A stretch of 64,000 bases of DNA from Ruegeria atlantica (GCF_001458195.1 NZ_CYPU01000006.1:62001-126000), one strand, 5' to 3'; shown: positions 9,259 through 16,411, counted from the stretch's first letter. A program made the numbers and translations. Notes: generated by a model from the sequence alone, not told the origin.

Positions 9259-9287
9259 ACATGCGGCACGGGCAGGGGGCTTGTCAA
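9259..9287 (-). promoter_or_regulatory. Predicted sigma-70 promoter of the cob operon
   Basis: On the minus strand a perfect -35 TTGACA (9282-9287) is followed after 17 bp by GCATGT (9259-9264), a weak -10. This would start transcription just at the 5' edge of the riboswitch aptamer. The stretch from 9288 to 9552 upstream has no gene I can support, only the palindrome at 9503-9522. Confidence 0.55.
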
Positions 9288-9498
9288 GCACGACTGGGGA
9301 TTGAAAACCCGCTACGTCAGAAAAGCGACTTGCCGAAGTCAGTCAGCGGCATCCGATGCGATCCGATCACGCAGCGAGGCGCAATTCAGCCCGACCGTCG
9401 CAGATGATTGAGCGCTTCTCGATTTGGCAATCAGGTAGTGCGGTTGTGTAAATGGAATCGCAGGACCCGGAATCGCAACATGCATCTGATACCGACCT

Positions 9499-9681
9499 TT
9501 AGGAGTTCGAATTTTCGAACTCAGCGCAGAAAGCTAAGTGTTTGGAATTAAATGGAGGCGAGTACCGGAATCGAACCGGTGTACACGGATTTGCAATTTT
9601 GGCTGCGTCGTGTTCACGGATACCCAGTTTTTCAGCGATCAACGCGTCAACGCGCTGCTGGATCAGAGCATCTAAGTCCAT
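9499..9681 (-). CDS. Small ORF crossing the attL site; possible 5' exon-like extension of the island integrase frame
   Basis: A 60-codon frame beginning MDLDALIQQRVDALIAEKLG, with AGGG about 9 nt before the ATG and an AT-rich upstream region. The first 28 residues look like real coding sequence (amphipathic helix); then it reads through the tRNA-derived repeat and ends in host DNA. After excision the same frame would continue, through the 45-bp core, into the sequence upstream of the integrase and into the integrase itself. As it stands in the chromosome it may be a truncated or chance ORF. Confidence 0.35.
   Translation of the reverse strand: MDLDALIQQRVDALIAEKLGIREHDAAKIANPCTPVRFRYSPPFNSKHLAFCAEFENSNS
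9503..9522. promoter_or_regulatory. Perfect 9-bp inverted repeat (GAGTTCGAA-TT-TTCGAACTC)
   Basis: A perfect palindrome with a 2-nt centre, 30 bp from the 3' end of the tRNA-Cys remnant and about 215 bp upstream of the cob promoter. There is no T-run, so it is not a convincing terminator. It could be a regulator operator or an arm site for the island integrase. No protein can be assigned. Confidence 0.4.
9553..9597. repeat. attL: 45-bp direct repeat copy of the tRNA-Cys 3' half
   Basis: Identical over 45 bp to 13943-13987. It contains the tRNA-Cys sequence from the anticodon loop to the CCA end but not the 5' half, so it cannot be a functional tRNA. Flanking bases differ on both sides (9552 a versus t; 9598 t versus c), which sets the repeat limits. 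This is the distal boundary of the integrated element. Confidence 0.93.
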
Positions 9682-9800
9682 TTTGGTTTTCCCTAATCTA
9701 GTTAATCTCAAGTCTGCGTATAGCATTGTTTTTATATGATTTTTTAGCTTTACAGGCAACGTGAATTTACTAATCCTGTTGGTAACGACAGGAGTTTGAT

Positions 9801-9971
9801 ATGTCGAAACCGACTGACAATTTCCCCGCCTTCATGGGTGCTGCCGCACCGTCTGAATTGAAAGACCGGCTGGACGAATACGCCCGCCAGAAAGGCATTG
9901 GTGCCGCTGCGGTGATCCGCTGGGCGGTCGAAGAATATCTGAACAAAGCGGAACAGGATCGGGCGGCATGA
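9801..9971 (+). CDS. Ribbon-helix-helix (CopG/Arc-type) small DNA-binding protein
   Basis: A 56-aa protein with AGGAG 7 nt before its ATG. The core SELKDRLDEYARQKG followed by AAAVIRWAVEEYL has the strand-helix-helix pattern of RHH repressors. As the first plus-strand gene of the island it is the best candidate for its transcriptional control, the place AlpA or a CI-like factor takes in other satellites. Its stop overlaps the next gene by 4 bp (ATGA). A role as antitoxin is possible but the partner is not a recognisable toxin. Confidence 0.7.
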   Translation: MSKPTDNFPAFMGAAAPSELKDRLDEYARQKGIGAAAVIRWAVEEYLNKAEQDRAA

Positions 9972-10141
9972 CACCATCACCTCATCGGATGAACACCGAA
10001 CTGTACCAGCTGATGAAGACGATCAGGCATTACGCCGAAGTCATCGGTGACGACTATCTGAAGGATCTGGTCGATACCGGGTCTGACAGTCTGCTGGACC
10101 TGCAAACGCATCTGTCGGATCTGCCCGACCTGCCGCTGTGA
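9968..10141 (+). CDS. 57-aa protein coupled to the RHH gene, unknown
   Basis: The frame opens MTPSPHRMNTELYQLMKT and is acidic and predicted helical (KDLVDTGSDSLLDLQTHL). The ATG overlaps the RHH stop by 4 bp, so translational coupling is likely. I recognise no family. The following stretch 10142-10314 has only a weak 37-codon frame (10189-10302) without a convincing ribosome site. Confidence 0.5.
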   Translation: MTPSPHRMNTELYQLMKTIRHYAEVIGDDYLKDLVDTGSDSLLDLQTHLSDLPDLPL

Positions 10142-10314
10142 TCAATTCCCGCCCGGTGCTGGGCCATCCGGGGTAATGGAAACTGACAATGAAGCCACGA
10201 GACCCGACCGGGGCAGTTTGGCCGCTGCACACTGACAGTCTGGTCGGTCCAACCGCAACAAAAAGACTCGGCTGCGTTGGTGCGCAGACCGGGCCAATAT
10301 GAAAGTCAGTAACC

Positions 10315-11331
10315 ATGACCAATTTACCGCAACAGGCCGTATCGGGCCACCATCAGGCGTGGCTGGGCAACGGCTTCACCGAGATTATCCCCGTCATACC
10401 GGCTGGTGCAGTGCTGCACGAACACTCGAAAGTCGATCCGAAAGCGCGCGGCAAGTGTCCCGGTGAGTTTTACGGCGGGGCGTGGGATGGGATGGGTTCT
10501 TGGCCGAACTATGTGGTCGATCCGATCAAGCCCGTACGCTACGACGAACTGGGCGCGAATGTCGGTCTGAAAATGGGATTTGATTGGTGCGCTCTGGATG
10601 TGGACATAACGGACGATGTGACCGCGCAGGCGATGCTGCAACGGGTGCATGATCTGGGCCGTGGGGGCTATTTCATCCGATGGGGTCAGATACCGAAATT
10701 CTTGGTCCTGTTTAAGATCGCACCGGGCGAGGCGATCCGGCGTCGGCAATTCCCGATCAAAAAGGATGGCGTGACCCAGAAGGTCGAAGTGTTGGGTATC
10801 ACCGCCACAGGACGCGCATCGCAAGCTGTGGTGGCCGGAACGCATCCATCCGGCGCGCAGTACCAGTGGAACACCCAACCGGTTGCCAGTGCCGTGCCAG
10901 AGGCCAGTGCGGATCAGATGGAATGGCTGGTCGACCAGATGATGCAGGTTGCCGAGTCCCGTGGTTGGACACGCGGTAAAGCCACCAACGTAAACACCAG
11001 CAACGACGGGTTATCAAATCTCGGGGCCGAACCGTTCGATCCGTCACTAGTCGGACCTGTGGTGGACCTGATCCCGAATGTCGATGTTGAGTATGACGAA
11101 TGGATTTCCATCGCCTATGCCATCAAAAACGCTCTGGGTGGTGGTGGTTGGGACATCTTCGAACGCTGGTCTGCCCGCGCACCGAAGAACGTCCCGGCGT
11201 ACACAAAACGCACATGGGACACGTTCAAGCCGGACAACATGTCAGGCTTCGGAAAACTGGTCTATTGGGCGCGTCAGGCTTGTGGCGGGGAACTACCAGG
11301 TGAACTGGAAACGAAGGTGAAGACCGGGTAG
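10315..11331 (+). CDS. Primase-polymerase-like replication protein (Prim-Pol + PriCT-2), without helicase domain
   Basis: A 338-aa protein. The N-terminal part resembles the bifunctional primase/polymerase domain of plasmid and phage replicases: KMGFDWCALDVDITDD near residue 90 supplies the DxD metal motif. Around residues 250-325, EWISIAYAIKNALG, FERWSARAPK and WDTFKPDNMSGFGKL match the primase C-terminal PriCT-2 pattern. Phage versions are usually fused to a helicase; here the protein stops before one, so host or helper-phage helicase would be needed. It is the largest gene of the island and its likely replication function. Confidence 0.78.
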   Translation: MTNLPQQAVSGHHQAWLGNGFTEIIPVIPAGAVLHEHSKVDPKARGKCPGEFYGGAWDGMGSWPNYVVDPIKPVRYDELGANVGLKMGFDWCALDVDITDDVTAQAMLQRVHDLGRGGYFIRWGQIPKFLVLFKIAPGEAIRRRQFPIKKDGVTQKVEVLGITATGRASQAVVAGTHPSGAQYQWNTQPVASAVPEASADQMEWLVDQMMQVAESRGWTRGKATNVNTSNDGLSNLGAEPFDPSLVGPVVDLIPNVDVEYDEWISIAYAIKNALGGGGWDIFERWSARAPKNVPAYTKRTWDTFKPDNMSGFGKLVYWARQACGGELPGELETKVKTG

Positions 11332-11337
11332 TGGTGA

Positions 11338-11640
11338 ATGAAAACTACTTTGATGGCAACTTCTTTGGTTGGAGTAACGATGTTGGCAGCATGCTCCCAT
11401 GGGCCAGCAACCCCAGTCGTAACTGAATTTAACGGCGACAGTGTTCGAATCCAATTGGACACTGATCTAGGTTTTTTACCTGAAGATCATCGCAATCGTG
11501 AACTGGCAAAAGCTGATGCAGAAGCAACAAAAATTTGCCGCCGCGGCGGCAAAAGTGTAGCCGAGCGTGCAAGCATGTACCGAAACGATGCTGGGTATGT
11601 CGTTTTTTATCAGCTGCTTTACCTATGTTTGGATAGCTGA
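11338..11640 (+). CDS. Small lipoprotein carried by the island
   Basis: A 100-aa protein beginning 6 bp after the primase stop. The N-terminus is a lipoprotein signal: MKTTLMATSLVGVTMLAAC, lipobox LAAC with Cys19. The mature part has two further Cys (CRRGG and YLCLDS), which could form a disulfide. AT-richer than the surrounding genes. Membrane-anchored small lipoproteins on phages often block superinfection; that role here is inference. I see no gene in the following 211 bp (11641-11851) apart from a doubtful 45-codon frame. Confidence 0.65.
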   Translation: MKTTLMATSLVGVTMLAACSHGPATPVVTEFNGDSVRIQLDTDLGFLPEDHRNRELAKADAEATKICRRGGKSVAERASMYRNDAGYVVFYQLLYLCLDS

Positions 11641-11851
11641 TCACGCGCAAATAGAACCCGCTTACTACCGGCTTGGAAGCGTTATGTTGGAGCCGAATGA
11701 AGGCAGGGGCGTAGGGCAGGGTTTTTCCGTAGCGTCGTCCGAAGAAACTCACCGCAAAGCTACCGAAGAAATAGGCGGTTGGTGCAAACATAAATCACCA
11801 CATCACTCACGTGCCGGATAGCAGAACACGGAACGCAAAAAGGGGCCGATT

Positions 11852-12022
11852 ATGAAATTGTTTAATTCCATAATGCTTGCAGGAATTGCTTTCCAAATGG
11901 GCTTTCCAGTGGAGAACACTATTATAGTTGCAGGTGTTTGTGCTGCTGGAACTGTTGCCTACTGGGTCTTCATTGAATCACAGGGACTCTGCCATGGCGC
12001 GACCGACAGCACACAGATTTAA
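11852..12022 (+). CDS. Small membrane protein, unknown
   Basis: A 56-aa frame (start MKLFNSIMLAG) with AGGGG about 8 nt upstream. It is hydrophobic from residue 6 to 42, enough for one or two membrane spans (IIVAGVCAAGTVAYWVFI is the clearest). The last 29 bp overlap the next gene in another frame. AT-rich like the lipoprotein gene before it. No family recognised. Confidence 0.5.
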   Translation: MKLFNSIMLAGIAFQMGFPVENTIIVAGVCAAGTVAYWVFIESQGLCHGATDSTQI

Positions 12023-12344
12023 GCGCAAGCCGTTTGCTTGGACCGTAGAAGTTGAAGGGATCGGGACCGTTCCGGTGTTTCATTCGCGTTACTACGGCAA
12101 GGATCGCCACTATCACCACATCGCTAAAGACGCGGCTCGGTTCGGCACGCAGATGGATGCGCTGGAGGCCACAGGCTGCATGATATTGCAATTGGATGAG
12201 TCCGACGACGATCTGAAGTGTCTTGGCTACGTTGGCGGGGCCAGCTCAACCGCAGCCCGAGCGACCGTGTTCACCGTGGGCAATGTTATGATCGACCGTG
12301 ATGCGCTGGCTGTGAGTTTCGATGTAGTCGACTTGGTTGGCTGA
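11994..12344 (+). CDS. 116-aa protein of unknown function
   Basis: It starts MARPTAHRFKRKPFAW with AGGGA 7 nt before the ATG; a longer in-frame reading overlaps the membrane gene further and lacks a ribosome site. Predicted soluble alpha/beta protein with a basic N-terminus, a His/Tyr cluster (YYGKDRHYHHIAKD) and an acidic LDESDDDLKC. No family recognised. It is in the same orientation as the primase, within the island. Confidence 0.55.
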   Translation: MARPTAHRFKRKPFAWTVEVEGIGTVPVFHSRYYGKDRHYHHIAKDAARFGTQMDALEATGCMILQLDESDDDLKCLGYVGGASSTAARATVFTVGNVMIDRDALAVSFDVVDLVG

Positions 12345-12363
12345 AAAAAAGGAAACGCGAAAA

Positions 12364-12543
12364 ATGACCAAGTGTATTCAAGTCGGTGATTTGGTTCGTA
12401 ACATCAAACCCTGCGGTCGTGGTGTACCGCACGCGGTTCAGCGCGTTGAACGTTTAAGCGGGCGGTATGCATGGGTCCGACGGTTCAACACAAACGGAAT
12501 GTTGGCAAAAGTTCTGTTGGAAAACCTAGAACTGGCTGGTTGA
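12364..12543 (+). CDS. 59-aa protein of unknown function
   Basis: Starts MTKCIQVGDLVRNIKPCG, with AGGA about 10 nt upstream. The VGDLVR opening and following strands (RYAWVRRFN, KVLLENLELAG) suggest a small SH3-like beta barrel of the kind found in phage-encoded proteins; this is only a shape guess. Second-last plus-strand frame before the island terminator. Confidence 0.5.
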   Translation: MTKCIQVGDLVRNIKPCGRGVPHAVQRVERLSGRYAWVRRFNTNGMLAKVLLENLELAG

Positions 12544-12573
12544 ACAGCGCACTCAAAAGCAGGTGAACGCAAA

Positions 12574-12684
12574 TTGCAACAGTTTGATCCAGCCAGTGTA
12601 GCAGCCCGTAATACACTTGCCCCATTTGGTCTGGGCAGTCCCATGGTCAGACTAAATCCCCGCGTTGCCTATCATCCCAGATAA
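12574..12684 (+). CDS. Possible 36-aa ORF with TTG start
   Basis: An open frame from TTG with AGGTGA 7 nt upstream, reading LQQFDPASVAARNTL to a TAA. Spacing and orientation fit the island operon. It is short, uses a rare start and has no recognisable relatives, so it may be chance. Confidence 0.22.
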   Translation: MQQFDPASVAARNTLAPFGLGSPMVRLNPRVAYHPR

Positions 12685-12748
12685 AGGTGACGCGAGGAAG
12701 TTTGATCCAAACAGCGATCCCTGCCGTACAGCATTTACCCCAACTGCC

Positions 12749-12792
12749 CCCGCGTTGTTCGAAGGGTCCCCCCCTTTCAGCGCGGGTTTTTT
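12749..12792 (+). terminator. Rho-independent terminator of the island's rightward operon
   Basis: Outer stem CCCGCG (12749-12754) pairs with CGCGGG (12781-12786), followed directly by six T. The enclosed segment holds a second hairpin (GAAGGG with CCCTTTC). It separates the plus-strand genes from the convergent minus-strand integrase module. Confidence 0.7.
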
Positions 12793-12819
12793 GGGGGATG
12801 AGGGGTAATAAGTTTTCCG

Positions 12820-13014
12820 TCAAGAGTGGCCGACCGGACCGCGTAACTCAGGTTCGGTCGGCAACGGGTGTTCTGGTGGTTGGACATCGTGCTTGGTCAA
12901 CCATTCAAATATCGCGGACCAATCGTCCTGCAAAGATGGGGCGCTGCGATTTTCCCGCAGATTTTCCAGCTTGCACTTCAAGTCGTAAGGGATCGTTCGG
13001 GGCCAACGTTTCAT
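12820..13014 (-). CDS. 64-aa protein downstream of the integrase, unknown
   Basis: Starts MKRWPRTIPYDLKCKLENL and continues with WSAIFEWLTKHDVQPPEHP, a composition typical of a small helical soluble protein. It begins 41 bp after the integrase stop on the same strand. The ribosome site is poor (AGG directly beside the ATG), and an overlapping 37-codon frame begins 5 bp upstream. A plus-strand GTG frame through this stretch looks like a shadow. Could act as an excisionase-like factor; not shown. Confidence 0.4.
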   Translation of the reverse strand: MKRWPRTIPYDLKCKLENLRENRSAPSLQDDWSAIFEWLTKHDVQPPEHPLPTEPELRGPVGHS

Positions 13015-13054
13015 CCTGCATGTTCTATTTTTGTTCCTAGCAGTGTCAATGCCC

Positions 13055-13858
13055 CTATGTACCCTTAAACGACAACCCTTCCCACAGGCACATGATGTCG
13101 CGTTTCTGTCGCATCCTGCGGGCGCGGTTGTACACCCTTGCGACACCGCGCGACGTTGCAGCCGCCTGATGATTTAACAGCCGATCCACGTCGTTTTCAT
13201 CAGCGCCATAATCGCACAGATGCGATGCGAACGACCGGCGAATATCTCTGATCTGGAACTGACGGACCGGGACATACGCGTCCGCAAACCACCGCTTTTT
13301 TACGTGCGCCATCGTGGCGAAGTCGGAAAATTGGTTGGGCATCATTCCGGCCAGAACGAACGCCCGTGGTGCCAGCGGTATGGCGTGCGACGTGCCGTTC
13401 TTGCTGGTGGGGATGATCATGGTCTGATCCTGCACCAATGCTGGATTGAACTGGCGCAGGTCCGACGGTCTCTGCCCGGTCAGGATCAGCAAACGCAGAA
13501 ACTGTGACCATGCCGCGCCTTGGTAATCCGCCACCGAATAGAGCATCCGAAGTTGATCCAGCGACAGCACCTGATCACGCGGCGATTCTTTCGCACCCAT
13601 CAAAGTCGGGTCCAGATCGGCCCAACCCTGCGCCCGACAGTACCGCCAAAAGTGCGTGCAGGCCGATCTGTACCGGTTGCGCGTGCTGGTTTTCCATCGC
13701 GCCAAGGCGTTTGTCAGGTCCGGATTCGTGATCTGATCGACCGGCTTACTTTGGAAATCCTGAAGTAACCGCTGCAATTGCAGCAGCCGTTCCCGTCCGT
13801 GCTTAAGTTGGTCCAGATGGTCGGTCGTATATGCCGCTAAGGCGTGCTTGATCAGCAT
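13055..13858 (-). CDS. int: Tyrosine recombinase (island integrase)
   Basis: Catalyses site-specific recombination at tRNA-Cys. The 267-aa protein has a core-binding SAM-like domain (about residues 1-95) and a catalytic domain. Box I Arg is in LTGQRPSDLRQ, the beta-hairpin Lys in IPTSKNGTSH, box II in RDIRRSFASHL (the usual first His of HxLR is Arg), the later LLNHQ His, and the nucleophile Tyr in ARVYNRA. Start MLIKHALAAY has AGGGA 7 nt upstream. The frame stays open beyond this start, through the adjacent att repeat. Lack of an arm-binding domain makes it compact. Confidence 0.9.
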   Translation of the reverse strand: MLIKHALAAYTTDHLDQLKHGRERLLQLQRLLQDFQSKPVDQITNPDLTNALARWKTSTRNRYRSACTHFWRYCRAQGWADLDPTLMGAKESPRDQVLSLDQLRMLYSVADYQGAAWSQFLRLLILTGQRPSDLRQFNPALVQDQTMIIPTSKNGTSHAIPLAPRAFVLAGMMPNQFSDFATMAHVKKRWFADAYVPVRQFQIRDIRRSFASHLCDYGADENDVDRLLNHQAAATSRGVARVYNRARRMRQKRDIMCLWEGLSFKGT

Positions 13859-13942
13859 GGGTGTTCCCTCAAATCCGTGAACATCGCCCCGCTGACAACC
13901 GTCAGGGTTATTTTCCGCAGCCGTATCAGTGGCTTGCGGTGT

Positions 13943-13987
13943 TGGAGGCGAGTACCGGAATCGAACCGGTGTACACGGATTTGCAAT
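13943..13987. repeat. attR: 45-bp direct repeat inside tRNA-Cys
   Basis: Covers the 3' part of the intact tRNA-Cys from the anticodon loop to the CCA end and is identical to 9553-9597. Integrases that cross over in the anticodon stem-loop leave exactly this arrangement, keeping the tRNA functional. Confidence 0.93.
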
Positions 13988-14016
13988 CCGCTGCGTCACC
14001 ACTCCGCCAACTCGCC
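13943..14016 (-). tRNA. tRNA-Cys (anticodon GCA)
   Basis: A 74-nt cloverleaf on the minus strand: acceptor GGCGAGT pairs with ACTCGCC, discriminator T, encoded CCA at the 3' end (13943-13945). The T arm is CCGGT-TCGATTC-CGGT like, and the anticodon loop is TTGCAAA with anticodon GCA (complement of 13982-13984). It serves as the integration target, and its 5' half is present only here. Confidence 0.96.
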
Positions 14017-14231
14017 TTTTCAAGTAAAATCAAATACTTGCCGTGGTGTGATCGGCGTTTTAGCAGCTTTCGACAGGAGCGTCCAGAGGGGGGAGCGCAA
14101 ATTTGAGGGCCGGGTGCCAACTTAGTCTTTGGTTGCGACGTTGTATCTTGTGAAGATTGGAAAGTTTCCGTGTCTGGGCCGTTGCCGGTTTTTCCAAGAT
14201 GTGGCAGAACTCAATCACCCAAGGGAGCAAG

Positions 14232-14897
14232 ATGAGCGATCCAATGACAGATTTCGCAGCCCGCCGCCGGACGATGGTCGATACGCAGATACGTCCTTCT
14301 GATGTCACGAAGTTTCCCATCATAGACGCGATGCTGACCGTCAAGCGCGAGAATTTCGTGCCGGACGCACAGCGCGAAGCGGCTTATGTCGAGGGATTGA
14401 TCGAACTGGGTGATGGGCGCTGTATGTTGGAGCCGCGGACCCTGGCTAAGATGCTGGACATATTAAATATCTCCAACGACGAGTCGGTTTTGGATATTGC
14501 TCCGACTTTGGGGTATTCGACCGCTGTTGCTGCGCGAATGGCACAGCTGGTTGTTGCCGTGGAGGAAGATGAAAATCTGGCGGCCGAATCTCAGTCTATC
14601 CTGATGGACGCGGAGGCAGACAATGCGATTGTCCATGTCGGCCCGCTTGAACAAGGTGCCCCCGAACATGGGCCGTATGACGTGATTATGGTCCAGGGTG
14701 GTGTGGAACAGGTTCCGGATGCGTTGATCGCGCAACTTAAGGACCATGGGCGAATTGCGTGCCTTTTTGTCCAAGGTGCACTGGGGATCGTCCGTATCGG
14801 CCATAAATCTGGGGATCGGGTGACCTGGCGGGATGCGTTTAACGCCAATGCACCGATTTTGCAGACATTTTCCAAAAATCGTGTATTTTCGCTATAG
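14232..14897 (+). CDS. pcm: Protein-L-isoaspartate O-methyltransferase family protein
   Basis: A 221-aa SAM methyltransferase-like protein (start MSDPMTDFAARRRTM, AGGGAG 7 nt upstream). The RRRTMVDTQIRPSDVTKFP opening and FVPDAQREAAYVEG are the Pcm N-terminal signature. The SAM motif I is degenerate: LDIAPTLGYSTAV instead of the usual GxGxGY. True repair activity is therefore uncertain. It is the gene just before tolC, a common neighbourhood in roseobacters. Confidence 0.75.
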   Translation: MSDPMTDFAARRRTMVDTQIRPSDVTKFPIIDAMLTVKRENFVPDAQREAAYVEGLIELGDGRCMLEPRTLAKMLDILNISNDESVLDIAPTLGYSTAVAARMAQLVVAVEEDENLAAESQSILMDAEADNAIVHVGPLEQGAPEHGPYDVIMVQGGVEQVPDALIAQLKDHGRIACLFVQGALGIVRIGHKSGDRVTWRDAFNANAPILQTFSKNRVFSL

Positions 14898-14992
14898 TTT
14901 GATCACTGATTTTTCTGCTGCCTTGATTAGTTTAACGCAAACGCGCAAGCTATCGGCAGAGCAGAGTAATTTCGATTTGAGAGGATTTCGTT

Positions 14993-16411
14993 ATGGGTTC
15001 TATAGCGGGAGGGAAGCTGGTCAAGGCGCTGGCGCTGACTGCGGGGGTCGCACTTAGCTTTGTACCTGGACGGTCCGTTTGGGCCGACAACATAACCGAC
15101 GCGTTCATTGGCGCCTACAATACCAGCGGGTTGCTTGAACAGAACCGCGCATTGTTGCGTGCGGCCGACGAAGACGTGGCAATCGCATTGTCGGCGCTTC
15201 GGCCAATCATCAACTGGACGGTTGCGATCAGCAGCGACTACACACGTCGCAACATCAACAATGTGGTGACAAGAACCGACCCGAACAACTTCTTTACGGG
15301 GCTGACCCTCAGCCAACTGCTCTACGATGGTGGGGCTGCTGTGTTGGGCAAGCAATCGGCGCAAGAAACGGTGCTGTCAACTAGGCAGACCCTTGTTGAT
15401 ATCGAACAGCAAGTTCTGTTCCGCGGTGCTAATGCGTATCTCGAAGTGCTTCTGCAGGAAGAAACCGTACAGATTCGCCTGAACAACGTCGATGTATCGG
15501 CCGAGGAACTGCGCGCATCGCAGGACCGGTTCGATGTTGGCGAAGTCACGCGTACGGACGTTGCGTTGTCACAAGCCCAGCTTGCAAGCTCGCAAGCTGA
15601 TCTGGCCGTTGCACGCGGTAACCTCGACACAGCTCAAGCAGAATATGTGAATGCCGTTGGCAAATCGCCCGGACGCACAGCTGGTCAACCGAGCCTGCCA
15701 AATCTACCAAGCTCCGAACCGCAGGCCGTCAGCCTGGCGCAGCGTAACCACCCGGCTATTCTTTCGGCACAGCACCAGGTGCGTGCCTTCGATCTGATCG
15801 TTGCGCAACAGCGCGCCAACCTGGGTCCGAACGTCAGCCTGAACGCCGACGCCGGTATCACTGAGACTTATGATAACGATGACAGTATCGAAGACGGGAC
15901 GGTGTCGCTGAACTTCAGCCAGCCGATTTACGCCGGCGGCCGTTTGGCCGCAAGCGTGCGCCGCGCCATGGCAACACGCGATGCATCGCGTGCCAACCTC
16001 TTGAATGTGCAAAAAGATATCACTCAGGGTGTGACCGAAGCCTATGCCCGTTTCCAAGCTGCATCTGCAAGTTTGCGGGCGTCGAGCGAACGGGTTCGCG
16101 CATCAAACGTGGCGTTTGACGGTATCCGCGAAGAAGCCACTCTGGGTGCACGGACAACGCTGGACGTTTTGAACGCTCAGCAGGATCTGCTGGATGCGCA
16201 GCTGGCCGAGGTCGCGTCGCGTATCGAGCGTTCTCGCGCAGCTTACCAGCTGTTGCAGGCACAGGGTCTGTTGACTGCTGAACGTCTGGGACTGGCGGTG
16301 CAAATTTATGATCCGACGCTGTATTACAACCTGGTCAAGAAAGCGCCGGCTCAGGTCAGCAGGCAAAGCAAGGATCTGGATCGCGTTCTCAAAGCGTTGC
16401 GTCGCGACTAA
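14993..16411 (+). CDS. tolC: TolC family outer membrane channel protein
   Basis: Outer-membrane exit duct for type I secretion or RND efflux. The 472-aa length fits. A signal peptide (about residues 1-31, ending SVWA) precedes two structural repeats typical of outer membrane efflux proteins, e.g. SQLLYDGG near 105 and SQPIYAGGRLA near 305, each followed by long helical coiled-coil segments. A 95-bp gap separates it from the pcm-like gene. Confidence 0.92.
   Translation: MGSIAGGKLVKALALTAGVALSFVPGRSVWADNITDAFIGAYNTSGLLEQNRALLRAADEDVAIALSALRPIINWTVAISSDYTRRNINNVVTRTDPNNFFTGLTLSQLLYDGGAAVLGKQSAQETVLSTRQTLVDIEQQVLFRGANAYLEVLLQEETVQIRLNNVDVSAEELRASQDRFDVGEVTRTDVALSQAQLASSQADLAVARGNLDTAQAEYVNAVGKSPGRTAGQPSLPNLPSSEPQAVSLAQRNHPAILSAQHQVRAFDLIVAQQRANLGPNVSLNADAGITETYDNDDSIEDGTVSLNFSQPIYAGGRLAASVRRAMATRDASRANLLNVQKDITQGVTEAYARFQAASASLRASSERVRASNVAFDGIREEATLGARTTLDVLNAQQDLLDAQLAEVASRIERSRAAYQLLQAQGLLTAERLGLAVQIYDPTLYYNLVKKAPAQVSRQSKDLDRVLKALRRD

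Larger units (their letters stand above)
9553..13987. mobile_element. 4.4-kb integrative island in tRNA-Cys, minimal phage-satellite-like
   Basis: The segment is bounded by a perfect 45-bp duplication of the tRNA-Cys 3' half. The integrase gene lies just inside the intact-tRNA end, the standard geometry for tRNA-targeting islands. Contents: ribbon-helix-helix protein, 57-aa partner, Prim-Pol/PriCT protein, lipoprotein, small membrane protein, two unknown small proteins, a terminator, a minus-strand small ORF and the integrase. No capsid, terminase, conjugation or toxin genes are visible. The unit length between repeat copies is 4390 bp. The lipoprotein and small membrane genes are clearly more AT-rich than the chromosome around them. 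Integrase plus primase with no structural genes is the plan seen in very small marine phage satellites. Assignment as a satellite is inference. Confidence 0.85.

Noticed and set aside
9553-9597. Second tRNA-Cys gene
   Set aside because: Only the 3' half is present and the 5' half cannot be found next to it; it is the att duplicate.
11567-11821. 84-codon frame overlapping the lipoprotein end
   Set aside because: No ribosome site at its start and out of frame inside the lipoprotein gene; at most a 45-codon internal piece could be real.
12687-13040. 117-codon plus-strand GTG frame at the island's right part
   Set aside because: It begins before and runs straight through the terminator hairpin, and is opposite a more protein-like minus-strand frame.
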